A stretch of 64,000 nucleotides of DNA from Candidatus Latescibacterota bacterium (GCA_022821085.1 JAJEEG010000006.1:815330-879329), one strand, 5' to 3'; counted from the stretch's first letter, positions 44,434 to 53,411 are shown. The notes: generated from the letters alone by a model not told the origin. Made by a program: numbers and translations.

Positions 44434-45681
44434 ATGGCCGGTGAACAGGCTGCCGTTCCCGCGGCACAGCGCATCAACATGAGTTGCGGGCAGACGCCGC
44501 TGTCGCCTGCGTGCCTTGCGGCCATCGGGCAGCAGCTTGTGGAGCCGGTCTATTACGCCCATTATCCCGAGGTCGAAAAAGAAACGTGCCTCATGCTCAA
44601 GGAGCTGATGCATACCGAAAACGGACCCATGCTCATTCCGGGGTCCGCCGTATACGGATTGGAAGCGGCCATGCTCGGTACCGTGGAGTCCGGCGACCGC
44701 GTGCTGACCGTACAGACCGGCATCTTCGGCCGGCTCCTGACGGAACTTGCCAGGTTCGCGGGCGGGGAAACGACCGTGATCGCACTCGAGGAAGGGCAGT
44801 CGGTCGATCCGGAAACGATCCGCACGCAACTGGTCGACGACCCGGAGATCAAACAGGTCGCACTGGTCCACTGCGAGACCACGACCGGTACTTTGAATCC
44901 CATCGAAGCCATCGGACGCATGCTGAAGGACGAGTTTCCCCACGTGATCTACATGGTGGACTGCGTGTCGTCCTTCGGCGGGGTCGAGGTGCGGGTCGAC
45001 GACTGGGGCATCGATCTGCTCGTCACCACGCCCCAGAAGTGCCTGAACGCACCCCAGGGCCTGGCGATCGTGGTGGCCAGCGAAAAAGCGTGGGACAAGA
45101 TCGAAAACCTGCGGAACCCTCCGCGGGCCATGTGCCTCGATCTCCACTCCTGGCGGCGCTACGGAATGGAGGGAGGCGCCGCGATGGGGTACAGTACGCT
45201 TGAAAAGGGGCGCGTGCCCCGGGCAGGTAAACCCCATCCGCGGGACTGGCCCGTTCATGGCCCCCACGCGTCATACACCCTGGTCGTTGGGCTGCACGCC
45301 TCGCTGAAGGCCATCATGGACGAGGGGCCGGAACAGGTCTATCGCCGTCAGTTCGTCGCGTCGAGGGCGGTCCACGCGGCACTGCGCGCCCTGGGTCTCG
45401 GCATCATAGCCGCTACCGAGGCATCGGCCGCGCCCGTGGCGACACGCATCGCGCTGCCGGACCACCTGGATGCGGCCGAGTTGAACCGGATCCTCTTTGA
45501 AAAGCGCGGTATCGCGCTCAGCAGCCTCGCCCGGATCGGAACCATGGGCTTCATGGCCGTGCCTCCGCCTGTGCTGCGGACGATATCGGCACTGGAACAG
45601 ACCCTGGGCGAGATGGGATGGGAAGTGGAGGAGGGCACGGGCGTAGCCGCCGCGCAAGCGGTTTTCGATTGCTTGCAGTGA
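44434..45681 (+). CDS. PLP-dependent class V aminotransferase (alanine-glyoxylate/serine-pyruvate type)
   Basis: 415 residues. Fold-type I features: MLIPGSAVYGLEAAML in the cofactor-phosphate region, MVDCVSSFGGVEV with the ring-stacking Asp, and the Schiff-base lysine K202 in TTPQKCLNAPQG. Closest families transaminate alanine or serine with glyoxylate or pyruvate; pyridoxamine-pyruvate transaminases belong here as well. It is 23 bases after the binding-protein gene, so an amino-acid or peptide-derived amine substrate is plausible but unproven. Confidence 0.87.
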   Translation: MAGEQAAVPAAQRINMSCGQTPLSPACLAAIGQQLVEPVYYAHYPEVEKETCLMLKELMHTENGPMLIPGSAVYGLEAAMLGTVESGDRVLTVQTGIFGRLLTELARFAGGETTVIALEEGQSVDPETIRTQLVDDPEIKQVALVHCETTTGTLNPIEAIGRMLKDEFPHVIYMVDCVSSFGGVEVRVDDWGIDLLVTTPQKCLNAPQGLAIVVASEKAWDKIENLRNPPRAMCLDLHSWRRYGMEGGAAMGYSTLEKGRVPRAGKPHPRDWPVHGPHASYTLVVGLHASLKAIMDEGPEQVYRRQFVASRAVHAALRALGLGIIAATEASAAPVATRIALPDHLDAAELNRILFEKRGIALSSLARIGTMGFMAVPPPVLRTISALEQTLGEMGWEVEEGTGVAAAQAVFDCLQ

Positions 45682-45682
45682 T

Positions 45683-47437
45683 TCAACGGCCGGATCCAAA
45701 GAGCCAGTGCCAGAATCCCCTGTCCCGATCCCCGGTCGACCCGTTCCCCGCGACCTCTCCCGTGACGTACATCGTCGTCGACAGGTTGAGATGCTTGTCG
45801 ACGCGAATCGCGTAACCACCCCGCTCGTTCCGCTCGAGGGCCTCGGTGCGAAGATAAGGCTTCCACAGCTCGTTGTGCTGACTGTGCCACAGGAATACGC
45901 CGGCCACGTCCTCGACCACGATGCGTTCAGCCTCCTCGTACAGCGCGGTACGTCTTTCCGGGTCGCCGATCAGGTGATTGGCCTCCGCCATGACCGATTC
46001 GAAGCGCTGGTTGTACCAGGCATGGCGGCCCGTCGAGAGCCAGATGCCGAGCAGGTTGCTGGGATCCATGTAGTCGTACCCGTAGGGGATCATGGCGAAG
46101 GCGATGTTTCCCTGGTACATGGTTTCCATGAACAACTTGGCCTCGGTATTTTGCACGCCGATATCCAGGTTCAGATTGCGCTTCAGCATGGCCTGTACCG
46201 CCTGGGGCGCCTGTCCCCCCTGAAGATTGGCCCCCCGGATCCACATCACGGTCCGAGGAAAACCCCTGCCGTCCGGATAGCCGGCTTCCGCGAGCAGCCG
46301 TCGCGCCAGCACCGGATCGAATCGCTGAACAGACGCGAGTTCCCCGGGATTGGACGCGGGAAACCCCTCGGGCAGCATGGACACCGCGGGAACGGCGACG
46401 CCCTGGAGCGCGGACGCGACCAGCGCTCCGGTGTCGATGGCGTGGCTGAACGCTTGCCTGACCCTCAGATCATCGAAAGGGGGCTTGAAGGTGTCCATCA
46501 TCAGGTAGGTGGTTCCGAATGCCATATAGGTGTCCAGCTGGTCCCTGAGCACGGGATCGTGCTTTACGCGGTTGATTTCCGCCTGGTTCGACAGGTTAGC
46601 CTGGTCCACTGCGCCCGACTCGTAGGACGACAGCATCGGAGGGGGTACCGCGGCGTTGAAGAGCTTCGTAACCACCTTTTCCAGGTAAGGTTTGTGGGGT
46701 CCCCGGTAGCGGGGATTCGGCGCCAGCACGATCCGGTCCAGCTTCGACCATTCCACCAGCTTGAATGGACCGCTGCCCAGCAGCGTTTCCGGCCTCGTCG
46801 ACCAGCCAGGACCGTACTTCTCGAACAGGTGGGTGGGCGTTACCCAGCTGAAGGTCAGGATCAGGGGCAGGTAGGGCGTGGGATCTTCGGTGGCAAAGGC
46901 GATAGTGTGATCGTCCAGCGCCGTTACGCCCAGGGAATCGACGGGCATTCCGGCAGCAACGACCTCGCCCCAGTTCCTGATCGACCGGTAGAACCATTCG
47001 AGATCGAATCCCGTGGCCGGGTCCGCCCACCGTTTGAAGGTGTCCTCGAAGTCGTGGGCGGTCAGGGGATGACCGTCGGCGAAGATCAGATCGGGTTGCA
47101 GGTGAAACGTCCAGGTGAGCCCGTCATCGGACACCTCCCACCGGGCCGCGGCGGCCGGCAGCAGGTTGTAATTCCGGTCCATGCGTACCAGTGGCTCGTT
47201 GACCAGCGCATAATCATGACCGATCACCTGGTAGTGGGAGGTGGCCATGTCCAGGTAGCGGTTTTCGGCCTTGAAACTGGAGAAGACCTGGCGCTCGGGC
47301 GGGGCCGCGTCGGGCGGTAGCGGAATGCCAATGGAATTGGTGTAAGGCGCGGGCGAATCCGCATCGGGCCAGGCCAATGCGGCGGTACAGGCGATGCATG
47401 CCGCGGAGAGCAGCGCTATGGCGAAGCGGACGGTCAC
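45683..47437 (-). CDS. ABC-type peptide/solute-binding protein (SBP family 5), copy 2
   Basis: 584 residues from GTG 47437, which has GGAGA six bases upstream and directly opens a signal peptide (residues 1-22, cleavage after ALA). OppA-like core: WTFHLQPDLIFADGHPLTAHD, GSGPFKLVEW, PPFDDLRVRQAFSHAID. N-terminus TNSIGIPLPPDAAPPERQV mirrors copy 1. Sits 35 bases downstream of the Rieske gene on the same strand and converges with the aminotransferase gene, only one base between the stops. Again no permease nearby. Confidence 0.86.
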   Translation of the reverse strand: MTVRFAIALLSAACIACTAALAWPDADSPAPYTNSIGIPLPPDAAPPERQVFSSFKAENRYLDMATSHYQVIGHDYALVNEPLVRMDRNYNLLPAAAARWEVSDDGLTWTFHLQPDLIFADGHPLTAHDFEDTFKRWADPATGFDLEWFYRSIRNWGEVVAAGMPVDSLGVTALDDHTIAFATEDPTPYLPLILTFSWVTPTHLFEKYGPGWSTRPETLLGSGPFKLVEWSKLDRIVLAPNPRYRGPHKPYLEKVVTKLFNAAVPPPMLSSYESGAVDQANLSNQAEINRVKHDPVLRDQLDTYMAFGTTYLMMDTFKPPFDDLRVRQAFSHAIDTGALVASALQGVAVPAVSMLPEGFPASNPGELASVQRFDPVLARRLLAEAGYPDGRGFPRTVMWIRGANLQGGQAPQAVQAMLKRNLNLDIGVQNTEAKLFMETMYQGNIAFAMIPYGYDYMDPSNLLGIWLSTGRHAWYNQRFESVMAEANHLIGDPERRTALYEEAERIVVEDVAGVFLWHSQHNELWKPYLRTEALERNERGGYAIRVDKHLNLSTTMYVTGEVAGNGSTGDRDRGFWHWLFGSGR

Positions 47438-47472
47438 GGCAAGTCTCCACTTTCCCCGACAGGTGATTCCGG

Positions 47473-47829
47473 TCACTCCAGGTACAGGACCACCATGCCT
47501 TCTTCGATCTCCACCTGGTAGGTCTTGACCCGCATGCGGGGATCGTAGAGCGCTATGCCCGATTCCAGATCGAATTCCCACTGGTGCCAGGCGCACTTCA
47601 GGACCTGCTTCTCGCGATGCTCGACCGAGTACACCTCATTTGCCGTTACAAGGGGCCGCAGGCGGCCGCGGCAGAGCGGCCCGCCCTTGTGCGGACAACG
47701 GTTCCGCAGGGCGTAGTACCGGCCGCCGATGTTAAATACGCCGATCCCGCCGCGCCCGCCCGCGGGGATGATGCGACGTTCACCCGGCGGGAGGTCATCC
47801 ACGGCGGATACGACGTAACGTCGGCTCAT
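47473..47829 (-). CDS. Small Rieske [2Fe-2S] protein
   Basis: 118 residues. Rieske ligands C45/H47 (RCPHKGG) and C79/H82 (CAWHQWEF) are both complete; the length and absence of a membrane anchor fit a soluble Rieske ferredoxin of the kind serving oxygenases. Its ATG overlaps the amidohydrolase stop (ATGA), so the two are made together. Electron-transfer partner is not in the window unless the nearby dioxygenase or flavoprotein serves, which is speculation. Confidence 0.88.
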   Translation of the reverse strand: MSRRYVVSAVDDLPPGERRIIPAGGRGGIGVFNIGGRYYALRNRCPHKGGPLCRGRLRPLVTANEVYSVEHREKQVLKCAWHQWEFDLESGIALYDPRMRVKTYQVEIEEGMVVLYLE

Positions 47830-48935
47830 TCGCAGGGGTTCCCGTGTTCGTCCAGGCCGTAGAGCTCCCGGGCCGTCTCCACGAATACCCGCCGCTTCAG
47901 CCCGGCATCCACGCCGGGCAGTACCGAATCCGGCGATTCCCAGTCCCAGTGGGGATAATCGCTCGCGTATACGAGGATTTCGTCTGCGTGCAGCCAGTCG
48001 AGGAAGGTCCGGAGGTCCTTCCGGGTCGGGGGCTGTTCCATAGGCTGGCATCCGAATCTGACATGGTCCCGGATATACTCGCTGGGCAGCCGCTTGACCC
48101 ACGGCGTGTAATCGCGGACCGCCTTCCAGTCGGCGTCCATGTGCCACATGAGGCCCGGCACCCAGAAGGTGTCGTGTTCGATGAAGAGGAATTTCAGGCC
48201 GGGGAATTTCTCGAACGTGCCTTCGCAGATCAGGCTCGAGACGTGCGCCATGGCAATCTGGGGCCGGGCCATGCGCATTTCCAGGTAGTAGGAGGGATAT
48301 CCCGCGGCCGTGGGGGCATTGGCGATGCCGGCGCCTTCGACACCGAAGTGCACGCAAACGGGAAGCCGGCACTCCTGCGCGGCCTCGTAGATCGGGTCGT
48401 AGAACCGGTTGCCGAAGGGCATGCGTCCACCGGCCGGCATGATGACCTGCAGTACCTCGGGACGACCGCCGATGCGTCGGATTTCCGCGGCCGCCTGCTC
48501 CGGGTCTGTCGGCGCGATCGCTGCCGACACTCGGAAACGGCCGTCCGCCTTGATCCAGGTCTCCAGGGTCCAGTCGTTGAAGGCCCTGCACATGGCGGCG
48601 CCGTAGTCCGCGTCCGGGTGCACCGCCGCGCCGTACACCGTCACCCCGGTCAGCAGGGCGACATCGATGCCGTATTCGTCGAGATGGTGCTTGCGTGCCA
48701 GCTCGATGTTGCTGCTGGGATGGGTTTCGGTGTGTTCCCAGAGTTCGGCCCGGCAGCCGCCCTTCGGGAGATTGGTGTACACCAGGCCGGGCATCATGGA
48801 CCCAAAGTCCTTCACGTATTCCACGTAATGACCGGGGAGAAAAGGGTAAAGATCCTCGATCTTCTCAACCCCGTGATGCAGGTCGCAATCGATGAGACCG
48901 ATAGGAGGTGCGGTTTTCGATTCGGATTCAGTCAT
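47826..48935 (-). CDS. Amidohydrolase family 2 (ACMSD-like metal-dependent hydrolase)
   Basis: 369 residues from ATG 48935; longer in-frame forms exist but read through the repeats of the leader. A TIM-barrel hydrolase: LIDCDLHHG near the N-terminus (metal-binding D/H pair variant), VCVHFGVEG, FLFIEHDTFWVPG and the final YASDYPHWDWESP with its metal Asp. Relatives hydrolyse or decarboxylate aromatic and cyclic acids. Translational coupling to a Rieske protein suggests a role in ring catabolism; the substrate is unknown. Confidence 0.87.
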   Translation of the reverse strand: MTESESKTAPPIGLIDCDLHHGVEKIEDLYPFLPGHYVEYVKDFGSMMPGLVYTNLPKGGCRAELWEHTETHPSSNIELARKHHLDEYGIDVALLTGVTVYGAAVHPDADYGAAMCRAFNDWTLETWIKADGRFRVSAAIAPTDPEQAAAEIRRIGGRPEVLQVIMPAGGRMPFGNRFYDPIYEAAQECRLPVCVHFGVEGAGIANAPTAAGYPSYYLEMRMARPQIAMAHVSSLICEGTFEKFPGLKFLFIEHDTFWVPGLMWHMDADWKAVRDYTPWVKRLPSEYIRDHVRFGCQPMEQPPTRKDLRTFLDWLHADEILVYASDYPHWDWESPDSVLPGVDAGLKRRVFVETARELYGLDEHGNPCE

Positions 48936-48966
48936 GATCTGGTGGCAATTCGTCGGGAAGCTGGTG

Positions 48967-48998
48967 GAAATCGAACCCGGCGGAAATCGAACCCGGCG
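48967..48998 (-). repeat. 16-bp tandem repeat in the amidohydrolase leader
   Basis: Two identical 16-base copies (48967-48982, 48983-48998) and the first six bases of a third. They lie between the predicted promoter and the chosen start codon. Confidence 0.88.
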
Positions 48999-49024
48999 GA
49001 AATCCGAAATGCGTGTTACTGCCA

Positions 49025-49052
49025 TAAATATGCCGTCCCGAAGTCCTGTCAA
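49025..49052 (-). promoter_or_regulatory. Candidate promoter for the amidohydrolase-Rieske-SBP operon
   Basis: On the minus strand: TTGACA (49052-49047), 16-base spacer, TATTTA (49030-49025). The -35 is perfect, the -10 is weak. Leader about 83 bases. Confidence 0.45.
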
Positions 49053-49155
49053 GATGATCATGCCACGTGACGCGGATTGTGCTTTGTATTTGTCGACGAG
49101 ACGCTACATTGCCATACCGTTTCATTCTTTCGATACATGCGACTGCGGCGCAACC

Positions 49156-49197
49156 GGGACGGGTACCGGTCATTCAGGGACGGGTACCGGCCATTCA
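49156..49197 (+). repeat. 21-bp tandem duplication upstream of the aldo/keto reductase
   Basis: Copies at 49156-49176 and 49177-49197 differ by one base. They sit just before the ribosome-binding site of the reductase gene. Confidence 0.88.
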
Positions 49198-49227
49198 TCA
49201 GCCGCGTCCGAAATCGGAGAAGATCAC

Positions 49228-50208
49228 ATGGAATACCGGCAACTCGGACGCTACGGCGTGCGCGTGTCTCCCATCTGTCTCGGTACGGCGTTCCGGGGTT
49301 TCTGGGCCGGACGGACAGACGAGAAAACCTGTATACGCACGATCGAAACGGCGGTGGATCTCGGGATCAACTTCATCGACTGCGCGAACTTTTACTTCGG
49401 CGGCAGGTGCGAGGAAGTGCTGGGCAAGGCCCTGGCCTTCATGAAGGACAAGCGGGACAACCTGGTGATCACCAGCAAGGTCTGGAGCGAGATCGGGCCG
49501 GGGCCGAACGACAAGGGCACCTCCCGTTATCATATCATGCGGGAGATCGACCGCTCGCTGAAGCGTCTGGGGCTGGATCATATCGATCTCTATCTCCTGC
49601 ACCACTTCGATCCCGATACGCCCCTGGACGAGACCCTGGACGCCATGAACGACGTGGTGCGGCAGGGCAAGGCCCGGTATGTCGGCATGTGCAACTACAC
49701 GGCCGCCCAGGTCGTCGAAGCGCTGTGGGTGGCCGACAAGCACGGTTTCGCGACGCCGGCATGTCTGCAGAACCAGTACAACCTGATCCATCGATCCGGC
49801 GTGGAGACCGAGCTGCTCGACCGGTGTCGCCGGCATGGACTGGGGATGATGACGTACAGTCCCATCGCCGTCGGCCTGCTTACGGGCCGGTGCAGGCGCG
49901 GCGAGGATCCCCCCGCGGGCTCGGTCTGGGCGAAGGATATCGATCGGTTCAGGAGGATGATGACTCCGGCCGTCGATCATCTCATCGCCACGTTGATCGA
50001 CGTGGCCGGGGAACTCGGCCGAACCCCCGCGCAGGTCACCTTCGCATGGATCCTGGACCATCCCGAGGTGACGGCCGCCATGACGGGACCGGATCTACCG
50101 GAGCATGTGGAAGAGGTATGCGGTGGAGCGGGTTGGCAGCTGCCCCCCGAGATGCGAAGCAAACTGGACGAGGCTTCCGCCCCGGATCGGCTCGGCCAGG
50201 TTGAGTAG
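49228..50208 (+). CDS. Aldo/keto reductase
   Basis: 326 residues from ATG 49228 (CGGAGAAG upstream). Barrel start MEYRQLGRYGVRVSPICLG; catalytic tetrad in INFIDCANFYFGG (Asp, Tyr), VITSKVW (Lys) and LYLLHHFD (His); KARYVGMCNYTA and the NADP site late in the chain. Most like the YghZ/Kv-beta-type aldo/keto reductases. Reduces carbonyls with NADPH; substrate unknown. Transcribed divergently from the amidohydrolase operon. Confidence 0.92.
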   Translation: MEYRQLGRYGVRVSPICLGTAFRGFWAGRTDEKTCIRTIETAVDLGINFIDCANFYFGGRCEEVLGKALAFMKDKRDNLVITSKVWSEIGPGPNDKGTSRYHIMREIDRSLKRLGLDHIDLYLLHHFDPDTPLDETLDAMNDVVRQGKARYVGMCNYTAAQVVEALWVADKHGFATPACLQNQYNLIHRSGVETELLDRCRRHGLGMMTYSPIAVGLLTGRCRRGEDPPAGSVWAKDIDRFRRMMTPAVDHLIATLIDVAGELGRTPAQVTFAWILDHPEVTAAMTGPDLPEHVEEVCGGAGWQLPPEMRSKLDEASAPDRLGQVE

Positions 50209-50266
50209 CGCGATCGACATGGAACGAAACCCCCTCCCCGTACAGGGCGCGGCGTAACGTCTACTG

Positions 50267-51595
50267 CTAATCGACCTTCTTCGCATCCGCTTCCTCCGCA
50301 TCGGGCAATCCCGCCATTCGATCGATCCTGAGCCGCTGGACGCGGGTCGGCTCCACGCGCAACGCCGTCATCAGGTGCGTGCCGGCTCGGACCTGTTCTC
50401 CTTGCCGGGGTATGTGGCCCAGCAGTTCGGTCATGACCCCGCCCGTGGTATCCGAAGTCAGTTCATCGGATAGCTCCAGCCCGCAGGCGTGGACGACCTG
50501 GTCGACCGGGCAACTGGCTTCGACCTCGAACCGGTGCGGTCCCGTCCGAACGATGAGCGGCGCTTCACTGTCGAATTCATCCTGTATCGGGCCAACCAGT
50601 TCTTCCAGTACGTTCTCCAGCGTGATCATCCCGGAAACCGTACCGAACTCGTCCACCAGCACGGCCAGTACGGAATTGCGCCGCTGGAACTCCAGGAGCA
50701 GTGCGTCGAGACGGATGGTCTCGGGCAGGAACAGCGGCTCACGGGCGATACTTTCGAGGGAGGCGAACTGGTCTTCGTCGTAAAAGCCCTTCATGAGATC
50801 CTTGACGTGAATGATCCCAATGATCTGGTCCAGATCCTCGTCACACAGCGGGAAGCGCGTGTGTCCGGATTCGGCTACGACGCGCAGTTTTTCTTCTGTA
50901 GGGTCGTTCTGGTTCACGAACACGATCTGATTGCGGGGAAGCATGTAGCGCCGGGCGACCTTTTCTTCCAGATCGAGCACGTTTTCCATGATCCGGCGTT
51001 CCCGCCTGGAAACGTGCCCTCCGGCCACCATGCTGACCAGGGCGATGCGCAGTTCCGATTCGGTGAATGATTCGCCGTGCGCGTCGATTACCCGGATGCC
51101 CAGGCACCGGAGCATGAGATTGGCGCTTACGTTCAACAGCCAGATGAAGGGTCGAAACAACCTGTAGAACAGGACGAGGGGGATGCCGATAACCAGCGCC
51201 ACCTGCCGGTACTTCTGCAGGGCGACGAACTTGGGAACGAGCTCGCCGGCCGTGATGAGCAGGAAGGTCATCACCACGAGCGCAAGCGGGATCGCGATGA
51301 GGTGGGCGGTCGCCGCGGAAAAACCCAGGGACAGCACGAGCGGTTCAAGCAGCGCGGCCATCGTCCGTTCGCTGAACCAGCCCAGCCCCAGGCTACCGAG
51401 CGTTACCCCCAACTGGCACGAGGAGAGATAGGTATCCAGATTCTGCAGGATATTCCGAACGGTCTGTGCAATTCTGCTTCCATCCTGGACCATGACCTCG
51501 ATTTCGGCCATCCGGATCTTGACCAGGGCGAATTCCGCGGCTACGAAGAAGCCGTTGAACGCGACCAGCAGAAAAACGATTATGAGGTCGTTCAT
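50267..51595 (-). CDS. CNNM/CorC (HlyC) family membrane protein with CBS domains
   Basis: 442 residues. DUF21 membrane part of about four helices with AGELVPKFVALQ, a CBS pair (RYMLPRNQIVFV onward and RNSVLAVLVDEFGTVSG), and a CorC_HlyC domain (RFEVEASCPVDQV onward). Members are linked to Mg/Co efflux or tolerance. Fifty-nine bases downstream of the SRPBCC gene on the same strand, probably co-transcribed. Confidence 0.93.
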   Translation of the reverse strand: MNDLIIVFLLVAFNGFFVAAEFALVKIRMAEIEVMVQDGSRIAQTVRNILQNLDTYLSSCQLGVTLGSLGLGWFSERTMAALLEPLVLSLGFSAATAHLIAIPLALVVMTFLLITAGELVPKFVALQKYRQVALVIGIPLVLFYRLFRPFIWLLNVSANLMLRCLGIRVIDAHGESFTESELRIALVSMVAGGHVSRRERRIMENVLDLEEKVARRYMLPRNQIVFVNQNDPTEEKLRVVAESGHTRFPLCDEDLDQIIGIIHVKDLMKGFYDEDQFASLESIAREPLFLPETIRLDALLLEFQRRNSVLAVLVDEFGTVSGMITLENVLEELVGPIQDEFDSEAPLIVRTGPHRFEVEASCPVDQVVHACGLELSDELTSDTTGGVMTELLGHIPRQGEQVRAGTHLMTALRVEPTRVQRLRIDRMAGLPDAEEADAKKVD

Positions 51596-51654
51596 GGTAC
51601 CGGGGGCTTACGGAGAGAATCAGACGTTGTTGGTCGTTTGGAGCGAATGCACCC

Positions 51655-52122
51655 TTAGCGAACGGGACGGCCGAATCTGTCGGCGAGGGCTTCGCGCCGG
51701 TAGTCGAAAATGGCGTTGAGCTGGTTCTTCACGATCGCCGCATGTACCATACGGCCCAGCAATCCAAATGGCAAGGCATAATGGATCAGGTCTTTCATTT
51801 CCACGCCGCCCTCCACGGAACGCAGCCGGTGTTCGTGATGCCAGAACCTGTACGGCCCTGATCGCTGTTCATCGATAAAGTAGCTAAGTGGTTCTGCCTG
51901 AGTGATTTCCGTTACCCAGTCAAAGTAGAACATCGAGTAAAGACCGAGCCGGTAGGTGATGATGAGACCCGGGTACATACGGTCCGGGAGATCGGAAGTA
52001 ACGGTCAGGCCGACACCGGGCGGGGTCAGATCGCGCAGGTGCTCGGGCCGGCACAGAAAATCCCAGGCGGCATCCAAAGATATGGGCAGGATCTGCGTAC
52101 GTTGCAACCTGTAGACATGCAT
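51655..52122 (-). CDS. SRPBCC family protein (START-like, ligand-binding)
   Basis: 155 residues from ATG 52122; an upstream in-frame ATG at 52182 would add 20 residues without family similarity. QILPISLDAAWDFLCRPEHLRDLTPPG is the helix-grip start of cyclase/dehydrase-like SRPBCC proteins. In many bacteria such a domain is fused to or beside a TIGR01777 protein; here that gene is divergently adjacent. Biochemical function unknown. Confidence 0.85.
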   Translation of the reverse strand: MHVYRLQRTQILPISLDAAWDFLCRPEHLRDLTPPGVGLTVTSDLPDRMYPGLIITYRLGLYSMFYFDWVTEITQAEPLSYFIDEQRSGPYRFWHHEHRLRSVEGGVEMKDLIHYALPFGLLGRMVHAAIVKNQLNAIFDYRREALADRFGRPVR

Positions 52123-52221
52123 GGATGTTTTCGCTCCGGTCCAGGTTTCCCCTCCCGTCAAGGCGCGGCAGGCCCGTGGCACCGACGGGCGGCGTCCGCG
52201 GTACGTAACCGCGCTTCCTGG

Positions 52222-52250
52222 ATACTACGGGAATCGTCGAAGCGAGTCAA
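52222..52250 (-). promoter_or_regulatory. Sigma70-type promoter for the SRPBCC gene
   Basis: On the minus strand: TTGACT (52250-52245), 17-base spacer, TAGTAT (52227-52222). Predicted start near 52215, leader about 93 bases. Confidence 0.65.
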
Positions 52251-52313
52251 ACCACATTAGCCGGACGCGTAGTCCTGGTGGGGTGGCCGGACGAGGGGGC
52301 CGGCAGCCAGGCC

Positions 52314-52362
52314 GTGGTGTCTTCCGGCCTTGACACCGTGGTGTCTCCCCGGCCTTGACACC
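52314..52362 (+). repeat. 24/25-bp tandem inverted-repeat units before the epimerase gene
   Basis: Two copies (52314-52337, 52338-52362). Each contains GGTGTC and GACACC as hairpin arms around about ten bases, so the pair could form tandem stem-loops; the second copy supplies the -35 TTGACA of the next promoter. Confidence 0.75.
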
Positions 52363-52383
52363 ATGCGGTCCCGATTTTAACTT
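52355..52383 (+). promoter_or_regulatory. Promoter of the TIGR01777 gene, giving a near-leaderless mRNA
   Basis: TTGACA 52355-52360, 17-base spacer, TAACTT 52378-52383. Predicted start near 52390, only about four bases before the ATG at 52394, and no Shine-Dalgarno is present. Confidence 0.5.
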
Positions 52384-52393
52384 TCGCCACACT

Positions 52394-53311
52394 ATGACCA
52401 TACTCGTAACCGGTGGATCGGGGTTGATCGGCCGACGGCTGATCCCCTTTCTCGAGCAGCGGGGCCATCGCGTCCTTCGCCTGGTCCGGTCCAGGGACCT
52501 GGCCGGCGAAAGGGCGGTCTACTGGTCCACCGCGGAAGGCGGCTTCGAGTGGGACGAATCCGGTCCCATCGACGCCGTCGTCCACCTGGCGGGCGAGTCG
52601 ATCCTGGGACGGTGGACCGGAGCCAAGAAGGCCCGGATCCGGGACAGCCGCGTCGATCCCACCCGCAACCTGTGCGCGTTTCTCGCCGGGCTGGCGTCGC
52701 CGCCTTCGGTCCTGGTGTGCGCGTCGGCCACCGGTTTTTACGGCGACCGCGGCGATGAATTGCTCGGGGAGGCATCGCCGCCGGGGGACGGGTTTCTGCC
52801 GGAGGTGAGCAGGCTGTGGGAAGCGGCGACGGAACCGGCCCGAGACGCCGGGATCCGGGTCGTGAACCTGCGCATCGGCATGGTGCTGACCCCGGAGGGC
52901 GGCGCGCTGGCCGCCATGCGCACGCCCTTCCGGCTGGCCCTGGGCGGTAAGGTCGGGGACGGGCGGCAGTACATGAGCTGGATCACCCGGGACGACCTGG
53001 TTTCCGTTATTGATTACGCCCTGGAATCGGATGTATTGGCCGGTCCCATAAACGCGGTTGCTCCAAAGGCCGTCACCAACGCGGAGTTTACCCGGACGCT
53101 GGGCCGGGTGCTGCATCGCCCGACCCCCTTTTCGGTACCCGCCTTCGCCGTCCGCCTTTTGTTCGGACAAATGGGAAGCGACCTGCTGCTCGCGAGCGCA
53201 CGCGTCGAACCCAGACGTCTCCGGGAAGCGGGTTTCCAGTTCGAGCATGCGGAACTGGAGGCCGCGCTGCTCGCCCTGTTGCGGACGAAGCCTTCGAAAC
53301 TTGCGCACTGA
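52394..53311 (+). CDS. TIGR01777 family NAD-dependent epimerase/dehydratase-like protein
   Basis: 305 residues from ATG 52394. Rossmann glycine motif ILVTGGSGLIGRRL, WYSTAEGGFEW-like segment, AVVHLAGESILG, and the CASATGFYGDRGDE stretch with the Tyr expected in this extended-SDR group (YfcH in E. coli). The C-terminus has the usual DUF1731 tail. Despite the name the reaction is unknown; the SRPBCC partner across the divergent promoter supports a joint role. Confidence 0.92.
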   Translation: MTILVTGGSGLIGRRLIPFLEQRGHRVLRLVRSRDLAGERAVYWSTAEGGFEWDESGPIDAVVHLAGESILGRWTGAKKARIRDSRVDPTRNLCAFLAGLASPPSVLVCASATGFYGDRGDELLGEASPPGDGFLPEVSRLWEAATEPARDAGIRVVNLRIGMVLTPEGGALAAMRTPFRLALGGKVGDGRQYMSWITRDDLVSVIDYALESDVLAGPINAVAPKAVTNAEFTRTLGRVLHRPTPFSVPAFAVRLLFGQMGSDLLLASARVEPRRLREAGFQFEHAELEAALLALLRTKPSKLAH

Positions 53312-53333
53312 GCAGACCGGACCGAATCTCTAC

Positions 53334-53387
53334 GACGGCGGTGCCTCTCGCGACGGCGGTGCCTCCCGCGACTGCGATACCTCTCGT
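53334..53387 (+). repeat. 18-bp tandem repeat upstream of the AbgT-type gene
   Basis: Three 18-base units (53334-53351, 53352-53369, 53370-53387), the third more diverged. Non-coding. Confidence 0.82.
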
Positions 53388-53411
53388 CACTAGAAACACT
53401 TAGGAAGGGCC

